Assembly: GCA_033064195.1 (NCBI GenBank) | Contig: JARBJD010000260.1 | Location: 1 to 64,000, forward strand | Direction: 5' to 3' | Origin: Blattamonas nauphoetae | Lineage: Eukaryota; Preaxostyla; Oxymonadida | Length of the DNA: 64,000 nucleotides | In this document: positions 20,585 to 32,800 of the stretch, one piece after another | Position numbering within the stretch: position 1 is the first letter of the stretch | How the letters are laid out: each line of letters starts with the position of its first letter | The notes under the pieces: generated by a model | The model's database searches: none | What the model saw: the letters and a program-made list of their open reading frames with translations, nothing else | What the model was told of the DNA's origin: nothing | Program-made: the position numbers and the translations under genes

Positions 20585-20981
20585 ATCCTTACCAACCCTC
20601 TAATTACACTTCTCATTCATCCTCCACAAAATCAATTCCATCTCTCTCAATCGCTAACCATCTTCATTGAATCTTTATCATATCCTTCTTATTACCTCTC
20701 AGCATCAAAACTTTCTCTCAAAACACAAAACAGGTGTCATGAAGATAATTGTTGAGAGAAGATCGCCCACTACATGATGATCATCCCATCAATTGTTTTG
20801 GTCTCAGTCTGATTAGTCTTCTGGTGGGAAGATAGTGAAACCAACTCTTGTGATCAGTTGTTAGAGGTGAGAAAAAGTTATTGGAGAGAGACCTGAAAAC
20901 GAACAAAAAAAGAAAGGCGACGGTCGGTTTCGATGGGGGCTCGAACTTTTCTATGATGTCACAAATATTGACCCACTTATA

Positions 20982-22340
20982 CAGTGCCCGCAACAATTAT
21001 CTGCGGCACAATGGAAAGACAATAATGAATGAAGGAGAGGCGGAGAGTGTTGAGCAGAGAGATAGCAGTTCATACTTTTGGGACGACAAGAAGAGTTGCA
21101 GGATCGAGAGCTGGAGATTCAGTTTCCTTGAAGAGGGTCGATCGCGTGATCTTTATGTATGACTGTTTGTTTTCACAAAACGGAAATGATCCACAATTCG
21201 GAGCAAAATATGATATTCAAACAAGAGGAGAGAAGTGGAAAACAAAACCGGAGAAGGAAAATGCGAATGAAAACATTCGCAAGCAAAATCCGAGTCAGGG
21301 CTTATTTTTCAACGAATATCACTCCACATGGTTCCAAAGTTACAGCAATCTACATGGTTCAAACAGAAAAGAAAGTCGAACGCACACCTCAAACTCGTCA
21401 ACGGATCCCCTCGCTTCTAAGGACGCAAACACCTGCCCAAGTTGCGAAGAAGACTCGGAAAAATGAATCGACTGTTCGATCCATCAAATATCGGTGGTAT
21501 TTAAGAATCATCAAGACCAACAAGAAAGGTCGAGGAAGAAAAAGAAAAAACCACACTTCAACAGGATCAGATGCTCATCTCCTTTTCAAAGCTAACAGGT
21601 ATCTCCACATTCCTGCGATCCAAAATGCGATGTCACAACGCGGATTGGAGTTGAATGAAGGGACGATACGTTCAAGAGCAGCCGAAGCGGGACTGAGGCA
21701 GAGAGTGCGACGGAAATGTGTTATGTTGACAGAAAAACATCATAGAGACAGACTTGATTTTGCGTTGAAAGTGAAAGATTGGTCGGTAGAAAGATGGATG
21801 GAGGTGATATGGACAGACGAGAGTAAGATTTGTGCATTTGTTTCGGATGGACGAGATTATGTTTGGTTGAATAAGGATGAAGTGAATGGACCTGGAGATG
21901 GGCTTCGATCGGATGGAATGGAGTTGGATCCATCCATCCGATCCTAGAAAGGACTCTCAATTCCGCGGATCTCATCAAAATATTAGAGGAACACCTGGAA
22001 AAGGACCTTTTGGAAGTTGGAAAGAAGGAAAGGATACCGGTTTTAGAGAACGATCCAAAACACACAAGTAGGATCGTTTGCGAATGGCTTGAGGAGAACG
22101 GATGGGAAACGATCGGGTGGCCTCCGTATTCTCCCGATCTTAATCCTATCGAGAACGTGTTCCATACCTAAAAATGGAGAATCAAAAGAAAAGAAATCAA
22201 AACTGCAGAACAACTTCGTGAGCAAATGTCGAGCGTCTGGCACTCGATTCCACTTTCGCTGGTTCAAAACTTGATTCGCTCGATGCCTAGAAGAATAGAA
22301 GCTATAATCAAGGCAAACGGTGGGCAGACAAAGTACTAGA
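20982..22340 (+). mobile_element. Tc1-type DNA transposon remnant, arm 2 copy
   Basis: The left end CAGTGCCCGCAACAATTATC starts at 20982 right after TA. The transposase frame 21159-21947 covers the N-terminal DNA-binding region through VIWTDESKI and the DYVWLNKDE segment. The rest (WNGVGSIHPILERTLNSADL, NDPKHTS, YSPDLNPIEN) is in another frame to about 22340. The second catalytic Asp is Glu here too. Compared with arm 1, three A- or T-run lengths differ, so the two copies are broken at partly different places on top of shared defects. Confidence 0.8.
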
Positions 22341-22714
22341 AGCAGGACGGAGAGAGAACGGAGGAATGTAATTTTTATTCTGCCTTTGATCTATCACGAT
22401 AGACTTTGTGGAATATAATCCTTGATTTAACAACTCATGAAAGACTAACAGGTGAAATGGTACAGGTTTGAACGTTCTTCTCACTCTCCTTAATAGCGCA
22501 GCTTATTTTTATGGGTACTGTAGAGTGCGATTCAAGAACTTTCATGGAATTTTAGCATCCAGAAAGACCATCTCACATAAGTCTATTCAAAATTGGTGTA
22601 ACTTTTTTCTATCAATTCCTTCTTAGAAGAAACGGTACGATCTCAACTCATTAACGATCCTCTGTTCTTGATAGATTAAACAGTGGGCTAAGATCATTCA
22701 CACTTTTTCTCACT
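22341..22714. other. Upstream region of vWA gene, arm 2
   Basis: Mirror of 7191-7565. No gene seen; likely contains the vWA promoter. Confidence 0.4.
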
Positions 22715-24208
22715 TTGTCTCCAATGGAAATTAAAGTACGAAAAAGCAACTACGCTATTACGCCGCAATCAGAACTCCAATTTCTTGCTCAGGCTGTTTT
22801 CGAAGCTCCGAAGAAGATGGAAACCACGGAACGTTCTTCTGTCTCGATTGTTCTTGTCATCGATAAGTCTGGTTCGATGTCATCGGAAGGGAAATTGGAT
22901 TTTGCGAAAATTGCGGCGCGAAATCTGGTTGAGCAACTTACCCCAACTGATTCGCTTGGAATCGTGGCGTATGATTCAAGCATCTCCAATCTCGTTCAGA
23001 TTGGGCCAGTATCGAACAAGGATATGTATCTCACTCTCATCAACACACTCCAGCCAGGATCCTGCACGAACCTTTCGGGTGGTCTCCAAGCTGGGATCGA
23101 AATGCTGCGAGCTCACCCTTCGACAGGCACCCGCCGTGTGTTCCTGCTCTCTGATGGCCAAGCAAATGAAGGAGACACGAGTGTTGAAGGTGTTAATGGG
23201 ATTTCTTCACGCTATCGGAGTGAAGGGATCTCTGTCTCCTCGATTGGTCTTGGACGAGATTTCAACGAGCAAATGATGAAAGGAGTTGCTGAGCACGGCG
23301 GAGGACAATATTTCTACGTCGACAAAGCTGAGATTCTGCCGGGAATCTTTGCGTCTGAACTGAATCTGGCCCAGAATACAGTTACCTTCAACACGAAAAT
23401 CTGGATGGAATTCAATTCTTGTGTGACCCAGGTGAAGATTCCTGGATACACAACAACCGAAACAGTGGTGACAGGTGCAGTTCTGCCCATCCCAATTGCT
23501 GGTGTGGGCAACAAGAGGAAGATCGAGATCAAAATGGGAGACTTTGGGTCGGAAGAGAAGAGAACGGTGTTTGTGGAGCTGGTGATCAACGCGAACACTC
23601 CGAATGATTCGTTCCCCATCGGGACAGTCCATGCAAGCTACTCGCTGTCGTCAGATGGGCCAGTCGAGGAGCATATCTCTGCGATTGACGTGATTGTGAC
23701 TGAGGACGAAGAACGCATCGCTGCTGAGAGCGAGAACACAGCGAATTCCCGGGCGATCCAAGCAGTGAGGAAGGCGAAGATGGATGCTGATGCTGAGGAG
23801 ACACGCAAACAAGCTCTGATTGAACTGGAGCGAGGAAGACGCGAGGAGGCCGAACGCCTGCTTCGTGAACAAGCATACACCCGAGCCGCGTTCAGGTCTG
23901 AGAAGGAGAAGGGCAAAGCAGTCCGGAAAGGGAAACGTGCCGAGAGAAGGCGCAGTGCCAGCCCGACCTTGAGAAAAGAGCTGGACGAGGAAAGCGAGGA
24001 CTCGATGGAGCTGAGCAACGCTGAAGACGGGCTGATGGACCTGAACGACAACTTTGACCAGCAACTCTTGCAGCAGATTCCAAAGGCTGTGGCCAATCCA
24101 AGTGCCATGCGAAACGTCCAATTGGCTCACGAACATTTCGCGTATGCAAACGCTCAAGGTTTCGATTCGTACCAAGTTGATATGCAGGACGATTTGTCCT
24201 ATTTTTGA
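22715..24208 (+). CDS. von Willebrand factor A-domain protein, arm 2 copy
   Basis: 497 residues. Same architecture as the arm 1 copy: complete MIDAS (D50, S52, S54, T118, D147), a beta-rich middle domain, a charged helix and an acidic tail. The N-terminal two-thirds appear identical at DNA level to arm 1. The C-terminal third carries several silent substitutions and one replacement (Gly in AVRKGKRAE). That both copies stay open suggests either purifying selection or very recent copying; the silent changes lean toward the first in that part. The start ATG follows a short T-rich leader. The RING gene begins 33 bp after the stop, so the two may share regulation or even a transcript. Confidence 0.85.
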   Translation: MSPMEIKVRKSNYAITPQSELQFLAQAVFEAPKKMETTERSSVSIVLVIDKSGSMSSEGKLDFAKIAARNLVEQLTPTDSLGIVAYDSSISNLVQIGPVSNKDMYLTLINTLQPGSCTNLSGGLQAGIEMLRAHPSTGTRRVFLLSDGQANEGDTSVEGVNGISSRYRSEGISVSSIGLGRDFNEQMMKGVAEHGGGQYFYVDKAEILPGIFASELNLAQNTVTFNTKIWMEFNSCVTQVKIPGYTTTETVVTGAVLPIPIAGVGNKRKIEIKMGDFGSEEKRTVFVELVINANTPNDSFPIGTVHASYSLSSDGPVEEHISAIDVIVTEDEERIAAESENTANSRAIQAVRKAKMDADAEETRKQALIELERGRREEAERLLREQAYTRAAFRSEKEKGKAVRKGKRAERRRSASPTLRKELDEESEDSMELSNAEDGLMDLNDNFDQQLLQQIPKAVANPSAMRNVQLAHEHFAYANAQGFDSYQVDMQDDLSYF

Positions 24209-24241
24209 GAAGTGAGGTTTTGGATTACTCGCTGATCAATC

Positions 24242-26392
24242 ATGTTTATCATCTCCTTATCTTTGTTTCCGACTTACTTCGCATTTTTGGTCGAAACAAA
24301 AAGCAAAAAGTGGTTCGTAAACAGTCTGCCAACAGCCTCATTCTATCCATCAATGAACATTAGTCCATCGAATTGTTCAATTTGTCTTTCCCCCATCGAT
24401 CAACCTGCTCTTCTTTCGTCATGCTCTCATGTTTTTGGTTTGGTTGATATTTTCTCCAACCTGATGTATTCGTCTTTTTTCTATGGGAAATGTGCTCAAT
24501 TTAGATCTCGAATGCATTCTTCAAGTGCTGGATTACAACAAAAATTCCCTCATCTGTCCGATTTGTCGGACGTCGATGACACTCATCCTCTACAACTTTA
24601 ATCCATCGAATCGAACATGCAGTGTGTTTGATATTGTAGATGCGTCATTGTACACTCCTATTTTGGAGAGTATGACAGGTAGTTCTTCTCTCTGTTCTCA
24701 AAGTGAAACTGATCGAAATCGAGGCAGCTCTGCTGTTGACAAACTGAAATCGCATTTTTCTGCTCGTCACAATGTACCACTCATGATTGTACGTACATTT
24801 GTGCAAAACAAGCCCGCCAATCTGACACCTTATCAAGTTTATCGACGCTGCATCTATCAGGAGCACCTATTCCCCGAAGATGTTCTCCCAAAACACTCAT
24901 TGCAACAAATCGGTCTGCATTTCTGCTCTTTCACGTGTTCGTCCCGATAGACCACCCATTTCTGCTCCCAACACTCCTTATTCTCTCCGAAGGCTTTCTC
25001 TGGCGTGAACTGCAGATGTTGCTTGATCAGCAGGATGTTAGCCTTGAAATCGACTTTGTCGCTGGTCTTCTCACAGCTTATGGCATTTTCCATCTTGCCA
25101 CTGCTCTCCAACTGCGTGAAATGTTCGCGCGCCATGGCTGCAGCCATTGGGTGTACCTGTTCATCCGAGAGCTGTGTTACTTTTTCAACATCGCTCGACT
25201 TGGCCTCCCAAACCCGTTACGCCGGTTTGATCAGACTTTTCGGTATTTCCGCCACTCGATGAACCACAAGCAACGAGAGGGTCACTTCGCACCGACCATT
25301 TCGATTTCTGATGTCGAGAACATGATCAAGCAATGTCCTGAGCTTGACCTTCTTGCTGAAGCGGAACTGACTGCGAAGACCCGCCGTGTCAAGCGATCGA
25401 TGGAACAGACGAAAGTGGAAAGTGAGATTGTGCTGATGACAGTCGAAGCACAGACTGATCTCGCCCCGCCTGAACCATCCGAACCATTTGAGCACGCCCT
25501 TTCTCGCGATGGGCTCTTCTCTCCCTTATTTTCGCTCTCAGCGAGTCAAAGTGCCATCACCCCAAATCTCTTCGTCCCGCTCTCCGCCACCGACTCCTCC
25601 GCCGACACAGCCGCGTCCAACACGTACACGACACTCTCGACCGTCTACGTTGCCACCCTCGCACCTGCTCTGAATGTGAGTTCAGTGGAGAAAGCCATGC
25701 ATCGTTTGGAGCCGCCGAGAAGTCGAAAAGCGAGGCCGAGCCCACAGCTCATCGCCAACCGTGATGAGCGAGATATCCAGACACGACATGGCCTCCCTCG
25801 ATCGCTGTCTGTGCCGTCTGCTGGTTCTCCAGAAGAGGCGATTGAGATTGAGGACGAGGAGGAAGAAGCCAGCGCACAGATTCTGTTTGAAGAGTTCGGA
25901 GAAGAGCACCCACCGCACGACTTGTCTCTCCCACAGGAAACACTCATCGCCATCTCGTCCTTCCTCTCCCCTCCTTCCCTCGATCATTCTTCCCACGAAT
26001 TCCGTCTCATCCTGTCGCCTTCTTCTGACATCATTCCTTCTGCACCGAATCCCATCCGCGGAATCAAGACCAGACGCGATTCGAATGATCAGCATCGTTC
26101 CGACGTCTTCCCCTCCCTCCCTCGACGAGTCGTTGTCCCGAACTCGCCCTCCTTCCTGTCTGATGCCCCACTCATCCAGGCGACTCCAGTTGCGATCACT
26201 CCGACTTTGGGACAAGCAGCACTCGCCACACGCGACAGTTCATCTGATTTGGGAGGACGCCCTGAACAGCCAGTCGAACTGGATTCGGAATCGGAAGTTG
26301 AGGAAGTCGCTCGGCCTTTCTTCCTCAACCAGGATGCCTCCGTCCTCTTTTCAGAACAGTCCAATACACCGCCTACTCATCCAGACGATTGA
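24242..26392 (+). CDS. TOPORS-like RING-finger E3 ligase, arm 2 copy
   Basis: Proposed exons 24242-24437, 24505-24912 and 24951-26392 give 681 residues. Introns: 24438-24504 (67 nt, GTTTGG...TTTAG) and 24913-24950 (38 nt, GTCTGC...GATAG). Joining exons 1 and 2 completes a C3HC4 RING: C45, C48, C61, H63, C69, C83, C86, with Asp66 (HVFDLEC) where the fifth Cys is usual. Joining exons 2 and 3 completes a region like that after the RING in topoisomerase I-binding RING proteins (TOPORS): YRRCIYQEHL, then FLLPTLLILSEGFLWRELQ and a VYLFIRELCYFFNIARLGLP...RRFDQTFRY stretch. The rest is acidic, Ser/Pro-rich and disordered. Family role: E3 ubiquitin/SUMO ligase, usually nuclear. The TOPORS link is by pattern only. 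Confidence 0.65.
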
Positions 26393-26827
26393 TTCCAGTC
26401 ATTGGATCCCGCACTGCGTTCGAATTCACCCTATCTGACGAAGTCTCAGATGAATTTGCATGAAATTGAAAAAGTTTCTGTTGTCTTGTTCAACACATGG
26501 CATTGTTCGCACTTTTCTACTGTACTATCCCTTCGTATTCCAGCCATTTTTGAATCACGGTTAGATCCTTTTTCTAAGCGTTATCCCCTCACTTCACTCA
26601 TGTCTGTGAGCAGCCACTGTGTGCACCACATTTTTGAGTAAATTTCTTCTTTTCATCTCTTTGACTCTATTCTCCTGTCTCCAGCATCATCTCCCTCTCC
26701 CACGCTCAATTCAAAAGGTAATCCTTCGATTTCTTCCAAACAACTATCACTCTTATGGAAAGTTATTCTCCACATGCGAACAGTTATTAAGGGTTGATCA
26801 ACCCTACCTGGAGAGAAGAAGGGAAAG
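26393..26827. other. Intergenic region across the arm 2 outer boundary
   Basis: Up to about 26636 it is still homologous to arm 1 (diverged). Beyond that it is the short 5' region of the giant kinase-like gene. Nothing else is recognised. Confidence 0.5.
26790..26805. promoter_or_regulatory. 16-bp perfect palindrome before the giant gene
   Basis: AGGGTTGATCAACCCT, 22 bp upstream of the ATG at 26828. Its position suggests a 5' UTR or promoter element; function unknown. Confidence 0.35.
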
Positions 26828-29800
26828 ATGCTGCTTTGCATCCTTGTCGGTTCGTTTATCAGCTACAGTTCTGCCCTGGATCGAACTGACTGTCCCGTGA
26901 AAGACATCCTTGCTGACCAGATGAATCAACAACAGAACCTCCTGGAATTCGTCTCTAAACACGATGAATCAGCCAAAATGAAAAGTCTTCCGGCACAGAT
27001 GGATTTGGATGGGATATTCACCAGTTCTGATCTGAAGATCAAAAACAGCCGAGTTACCATGAAAGGGCACAACACCAGAACAATCATTCTTCCAAACAGC
27101 AGTGATCAGAAGTCATTATCTCTCTTCCATCTGACCAACTCCACACTTCTGTTCCAGGACATCACATTCTCGTTGTTGACAGAAGGGTATGGAATAGAAA
27201 AGGGGTGGCCACAGTCTGAACTGAGACAGAGTGTTTGGTGTGCGAAGATGGAAGGATCATCGCTCTCTACAGACAGATGCATGTTCATTTTGAGTGGAAG
27301 AGCGAATCTTTTCGTACTCTCGTCGCCAGGGCCAGAAGCGACAGACACACCAAACTCAGTCGCCCTCCACTCCTGCTCATTCCACACGACAAAAGGGATT
27401 CTGTCCCCATTCTGCACAATCGATCCAGACCGCTCGTTTTCCACCCACAACGACATCTCAGTTGTCTCCTGTCGCTTGTCAGACTTGCAGGTCGCTTCGT
27501 CGTCTGGCTTGGCTGTCTCGTCCTCTTCTTGTCGACGTCTCTCAATGTCGACAACGCTGAGCTGGCTTTCTTTGCGAAACTTGTCGAGAACAGTCGGAAA
27601 TGTGGAGTGTGGGATGGGATGCGAGATGGAAAAGGAAAGTGTTTTGGGGAGTGAGTTGGATGGAGTGGAAGATGGGTTGTATGGAACAGTGACCAAGCCA
27701 CTCTGGACGAAGCATCCATTCATGAGCATGAACACGTCGTTCACAAACATCAGAAACTCTGGGGAACACGAACACAACCCGACGAACTTCACTCACGTTG
27801 GGCAGACATTCGACGCGAATCAAGCCTCCCATCGCTTTGACCGAGTCGATCTGGAAGCTCCCATCTTTTTCATCAGCTGCTCCATCACCTCCTCAACACC
27901 AACCAAAAGCTTCGATTTTATTTCCCTAACGAGCCACACAGACGACCTGACAATCAAGAGCTGCACATTTCAAGTAAAGACAACATCGTCCATCTACGTC
28001 AGACTTGTCTTTTGCCAACCAGCCATCGGGGCCTTCCCAACACTCACGATTGATGAACTGAAATCGGAGTACAGTTCGACGAACAAGGGAACAAATCCAC
28101 AGAGTATCATTTACGTCTCTCGCTCTGTCACAGCTTACATCACAAGCTCGAACTTCACTTCAGCGGATGGATGTTCAGCCGCTCGTCCGCTTCTATTCTC
28201 CCCAGCCATGTTTATCCATCACATTTTTGGTTGTGTCTTCTCAGATGCGGTCACCATTGGAAACGGAGGAGTCATCATCGTTGGAAATGGAGGTGACCTG
28301 ATCATGTCTGACTGTCTGATGGAGAACAATCGAGCAATATCGAACGGAGGATGTGTGTCAGTTAGCAAACATTGTCTCTCTTTCCATCGCTGCGTGTTCA
28401 AAGGAAATTCAGCAGTGAGGGGTGGTTGTATCACATCATCCACGCTCAGCCTGGGTGTGTGGGAGGATTGTCATTTCGAAGAGAACACAGCGACTGAAGG
28501 CCATCACTTCAGCGGAAACGACATTTACACCTCAGTTGGAACAACGGCATACCACAACTCAACTTTGATTGTTGGCTGCACGTCAACCTCGTCTGCACCG
28601 AAGATCAGTTTTTATCAATCGGCAACTGGCAACGGAGCTCATCCACAAGCAGAGATTCTCCTGCCTGACCCTTCGACGAAGACAGATTACGAGCAGAAGC
28701 TGTCAGTTGCAGTGGATGGGTCAGGATCGACATGCTCGGAAGCTCTGCCCTGCCAAACAATCGAAGCTGCTCTCCTCAAAACCAGCACAGTTGGAAGGAA
28801 TCGAATTCTGATTGGGACAGGAACATTCGAAGACACAACAACAAGAACTGTTTCGGGGTCAGTGGAGTTGGTTGGGAATGGCTGGGTTCGTGACTCGTCG
28901 TTCTTCACGACAGTGGTGTCGGGAGGGATGAAAGTTGGATCAGGTGGAAATGTGACTCTGCGTTCGATGACACTGCTCCCTTCGACTGCAACCACGATTG
29001 TTGTTGAGATGGAGGAAGAGGGTGTGCTCCGCCTCTCTTTCGTCCGAATCGATGAGATCAGCTCTCATTCGTCTTCTCTGATCTCGATCTCGAAAGGGAC
29101 GACGACGCTGTTCCGCTGCTGGTTTGACAAAGTCAACTTAACGAACTCAGCCTTCGTGTCAGTCTCTGGCTCTGCGTCTCTGAACGTGTTCGGCACATAT
29201 TTCATGTTGATCACTCGAACAAACGGAGATGGAGCGAGCTGCATCGATTCGGAGTCATCTGGACGAATTCAATTCGACACATCGGACTTCGGGAATTGCT
29301 CGTCGTCTGGTGTGGCAGGAGCTCTGTTTCTGAAGGGGATGAATGGAGAAGGATCTGTCTCTCTCAGAACGACATACTTCTTCAACAACGAAGCCAAAAC
29401 AGAATCAACTGCAATTGATGAATCAACATTGAAAGTTCACGACATTGTCCTTGAATCTTACGGCTCACGGAACCTGTCGGAAAACAATGTCAAGTCAACC
29501 AGCCCACAACTCAGCTTCATTCGACTCGGGCAACCAACACGCCTCAATTTCATCAGCGATTTCGGATATTCGAACAACGGTGCTGACTTTCCGCTCGCTG
29601 GAAAATACTACCAAGGCATTCAACTGTCTCAGTTCTCATCTCTCAAGAATATGACAGAACAGGTGTTTAGATCAGGCGGAATGGTAGGCCCAATTCTCGC
29701 TGGGCTGACTCTCACACTCGAGCCACTTCTTGCTGAGGATGTCGACGTCAAATGGCGATATGGAACTATCCATCCATCCACTTCGTCAGAAACACTCGTC

Positions 29801-32800
29801 ACAGCGGGACAGAATGCCACATTTCAGTTTTCTTCCAGCACTCTGATCTTCGCGGAAATCCCAACTGTCACTCCATTTGTTGTCGATCATCCAAGCGGAT
29901 TCTTCGATCTCTACGATGAAAAACTTAATTTCACATGCCCAACGACGAACCTGCCTGTTCCGCTCTTTTCGCTGTCGGCAGGAAAGTTGCGACTTGTTAC
30001 GTGCATCTTCAATGCTCTGCTCTCCTTCTTTGATTGTTCAATGATCGAAGGAACAGGTGGATCAGTAATTCTGACTGGCGGAGTATTCAACCAAATCACA
30101 TCGACTGGAAACGGAAGTGTAATCCATGCCACGTCGACAACTGTCACTGTTGACGGATCCAAGTTTGAAGGCTGCCAGTCGAAGAACGGAGGAACAATCT
30201 GGTTCGAAGCAACTGGGACGAATTATGTACAAATCATTCACCCAAAAACTTCAACACATTCAGCCACTTTTGAGAATTGTGAGGCGACAGAAAGAGGAGG
30301 AGCGATTTGTGTGGAAGGCTCTTCGTCGATCTCCAATCCCATCCGCTTCTTCACCGACACAGTGAACCACGCTCGATTCTCAGGAAACAAGGCAACATTG
30401 TCTGGAAACGATGTTTTTGTGGGAAAGAGTGTTTTTGGGTCGAAGACGATAAAAGAAATTGTGCCATTTGGAGGAGGATCGCTGAGCGACTGGTTCCACG
30501 TTGTGATTGAAGATCTGGGGAAGACAGAGGAAGAGAAAGTTGATATTGGTCTTCTGATTCCGCTGCCGACAGTGTCCGTGAATGGATCAGTGGAGGAACT
30601 GACGACAGGAATGAGTGGGAAAGACAGCGAGGAATGCAAATGGACATCGACGTTCTGTGCGACACTTGGATATGCGATGAACTCACTTCGATCGAAGCAC
30701 GATGGAAAGGACATCGAGATGAAGACACAGTTTGTGTGGAACATGACATACACTGAACTGCCGATGAAAGTGAGTGACCAGAACGTGAAGTTGACAGGAA
30801 CGACAGCGTCAGATCCAAAGAAATGCAACGAGACACGAACGATCGTTGAGATGGACTCAAAATCGGCAGTTGGCTCTGCTCTTTTCACAATTGAAAACAA
30901 TGCAGTGTTCTCAGTTTCGAACATGGACTTGAAGATTCGAGAAGGACATGGACTGTTTGTTGTGGAGTCGACAGCGGATTCACTGAGAATCGAGAATTGT
31001 GGGATGATTGCTTCTTCTGGCTCGACATTGTCAGAAAGTGTGATTTGTTTGAAGGGAGGATCACTGGAGCTGCTTTCGAGTTTATTGAACACAACCGAAT
31101 TGCCAAGCTGTTCTCTCTCTGTGGCTCTGATCTCTGTGAACTCAGCGACAGCGAACGTCCTTCTGGACACAGTTTTGATTTCTGGCTTTACGTTCTCATC
31201 GTCGTCGCTCGTTCATCTCGCAACAGAAACATCGATGACAGTGAAACATGTGACATTTGAAAGATGCATACATTCTTCAGAGGGAGGTCATCTGGTTCTT
31301 GTTGAAGGAACGGATCTTCAACATCAGATTTCACCAGCGAATTGGGAAGGAACATTCATAGAAGAAACGCCGATGGATTCGCTTTGGGGAGCAGACTCGA
31401 AACTCTCGTTGTTATCAGAGTGGAATGAAGCGTCTCTTCTTTTCTATCTGTTCCGACCAGTTGGAAAGATTGTGGCAGGAGGAACAGGAAACAATCCAAG
31501 CACTCATCCATTCTGTGGATCAGAACAGTTGATCTGCTCGACATTGGAGAGCGCGCACACCTCTCTCCGAGATGGATTGGACACAGTTTGGATTGAATCT
31601 GACATCTCGCTGATGTCGAAACTGGTAGTTGTGAGGTCAGCGACATTGACATCTTCAACATCGACAAAGCAAGTTCTCTCGCTGACAGAATCTGGAATGA
31701 TTGAGATGGATGGGAATGGGATCACAGTGACGATGAGATCCCTCACCGTCTCCGTCGACTCGAGCAGCATCTCTCCAACTCTGTTCTCTGTGAAGTCTGG
31801 AACTCTGGATGTGGACGAGTGTGTGCTTGGTGGATCGTCATCAGAGAATGCGCTGGTTCTTTCGTCGTTCGTAACATCACTCATCAGTGTTGGACAAGCA
31901 GGAGTTTTTGATCTTCGCTCCTCAAAGATCTCAAATGTTGTATTCGCTCACTCGTCAGATGGAAGTGCTGTTGTTGTGGAAAAAGGAGGATCGTTCGTGA
32001 CGGACTCCTCTGAGTCTGTGTCATCGATCCGCTCGAACGGGACAGGATCGCATCTGCTGATGTTTGGAGACAGTTTTGGAACAATTGCAGGAAGTGCCGA
32101 AATGAAGAAGTTGAAACCAGGGATTCCTGAAATTGGATTCTTCTCGTTGGAAGAGAGGAAGAGACTGTCAGGATCGGTTGATGGAGTTGTGGAGAGCATT
32201 CTGTACGAATGGCATGAAAGGGAGTCTGGAGTGGTTCATGTCCGAAGTGAAGGAGTGGATGCTGTGAAAGGTGGGCACGCTTGTCTTCCGCAACAGACAC
32301 TCTCGTTCTGTCTGACAGAGCTGGTGAGTGGTGGGAAGATTGTGATTGACTCTGCCTTCTCTCTCGCAGAGGCATTGGTGCAGCCAAACTCCGAAATCAC
32401 AATTAGTGCAAACCCATTGAAGAACGAGGAGGTTGGAGTGGAAGTGGAAGTGGTGGAGTTGGGTTCATTCTCGATCAGTCAAGGTCATCTGACAGTCTCA
32501 TCTATGTCGTTCTCCACAGCGATAAAAGCAGGACCATTCATGAGAGTTTCCAATGCTGGTTCATTGTCGATCGCGTCGTGCTCGTTCTCTGGATTCTCGT
32601 CAGCATCATCTGGATCGGTTGTGTCAGCGTCACTTGGGGAAGCCAACGCATTGTCAATCACAAGCTCTCAGTTCTCGAACTGCAAGTCTGATTTGTCTGG
32701 AGGAGTGATTCATCTTCTTCTCTCGTCCGCAACTGAATCGTCGCAAATTGAGATGAAGGGAACATTCTCAGACTGTTCGTGTGGGAATGGAAAAAAGGGA

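Larger units (their letters stand above)
19009..26636. repeat. Arm 2 of large inverted duplication (partner 3277-10904)
   Basis: Reverse complement of arm 1 over about 7628 bp. The inner boundary lies at 19009, shortly after TTCGGAATG; the outer boundary is about 26636, some 190 bp before the start of the giant kinase-like gene. This arm carries the fully open RING gene. No terminal repeats or target-site duplication were found at either edge. Confidence 0.95.

Noticed and set aside
24483-24950. A separate 155-residue gene between exon 1 of the RING gene and its third exon
   Set aside because: Its frame supplies the second half of the RING and joins both neighbours through GT-AG introns, so it is better read as the middle exon.
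3277-26636. Reading the inverted arms as terminal repeats of a Polinton or other large virus-like element
   Set aside because: No polymerase B, integrase, capsid or packaging gene is visible; contents are host genes and DNA transposon remnants.
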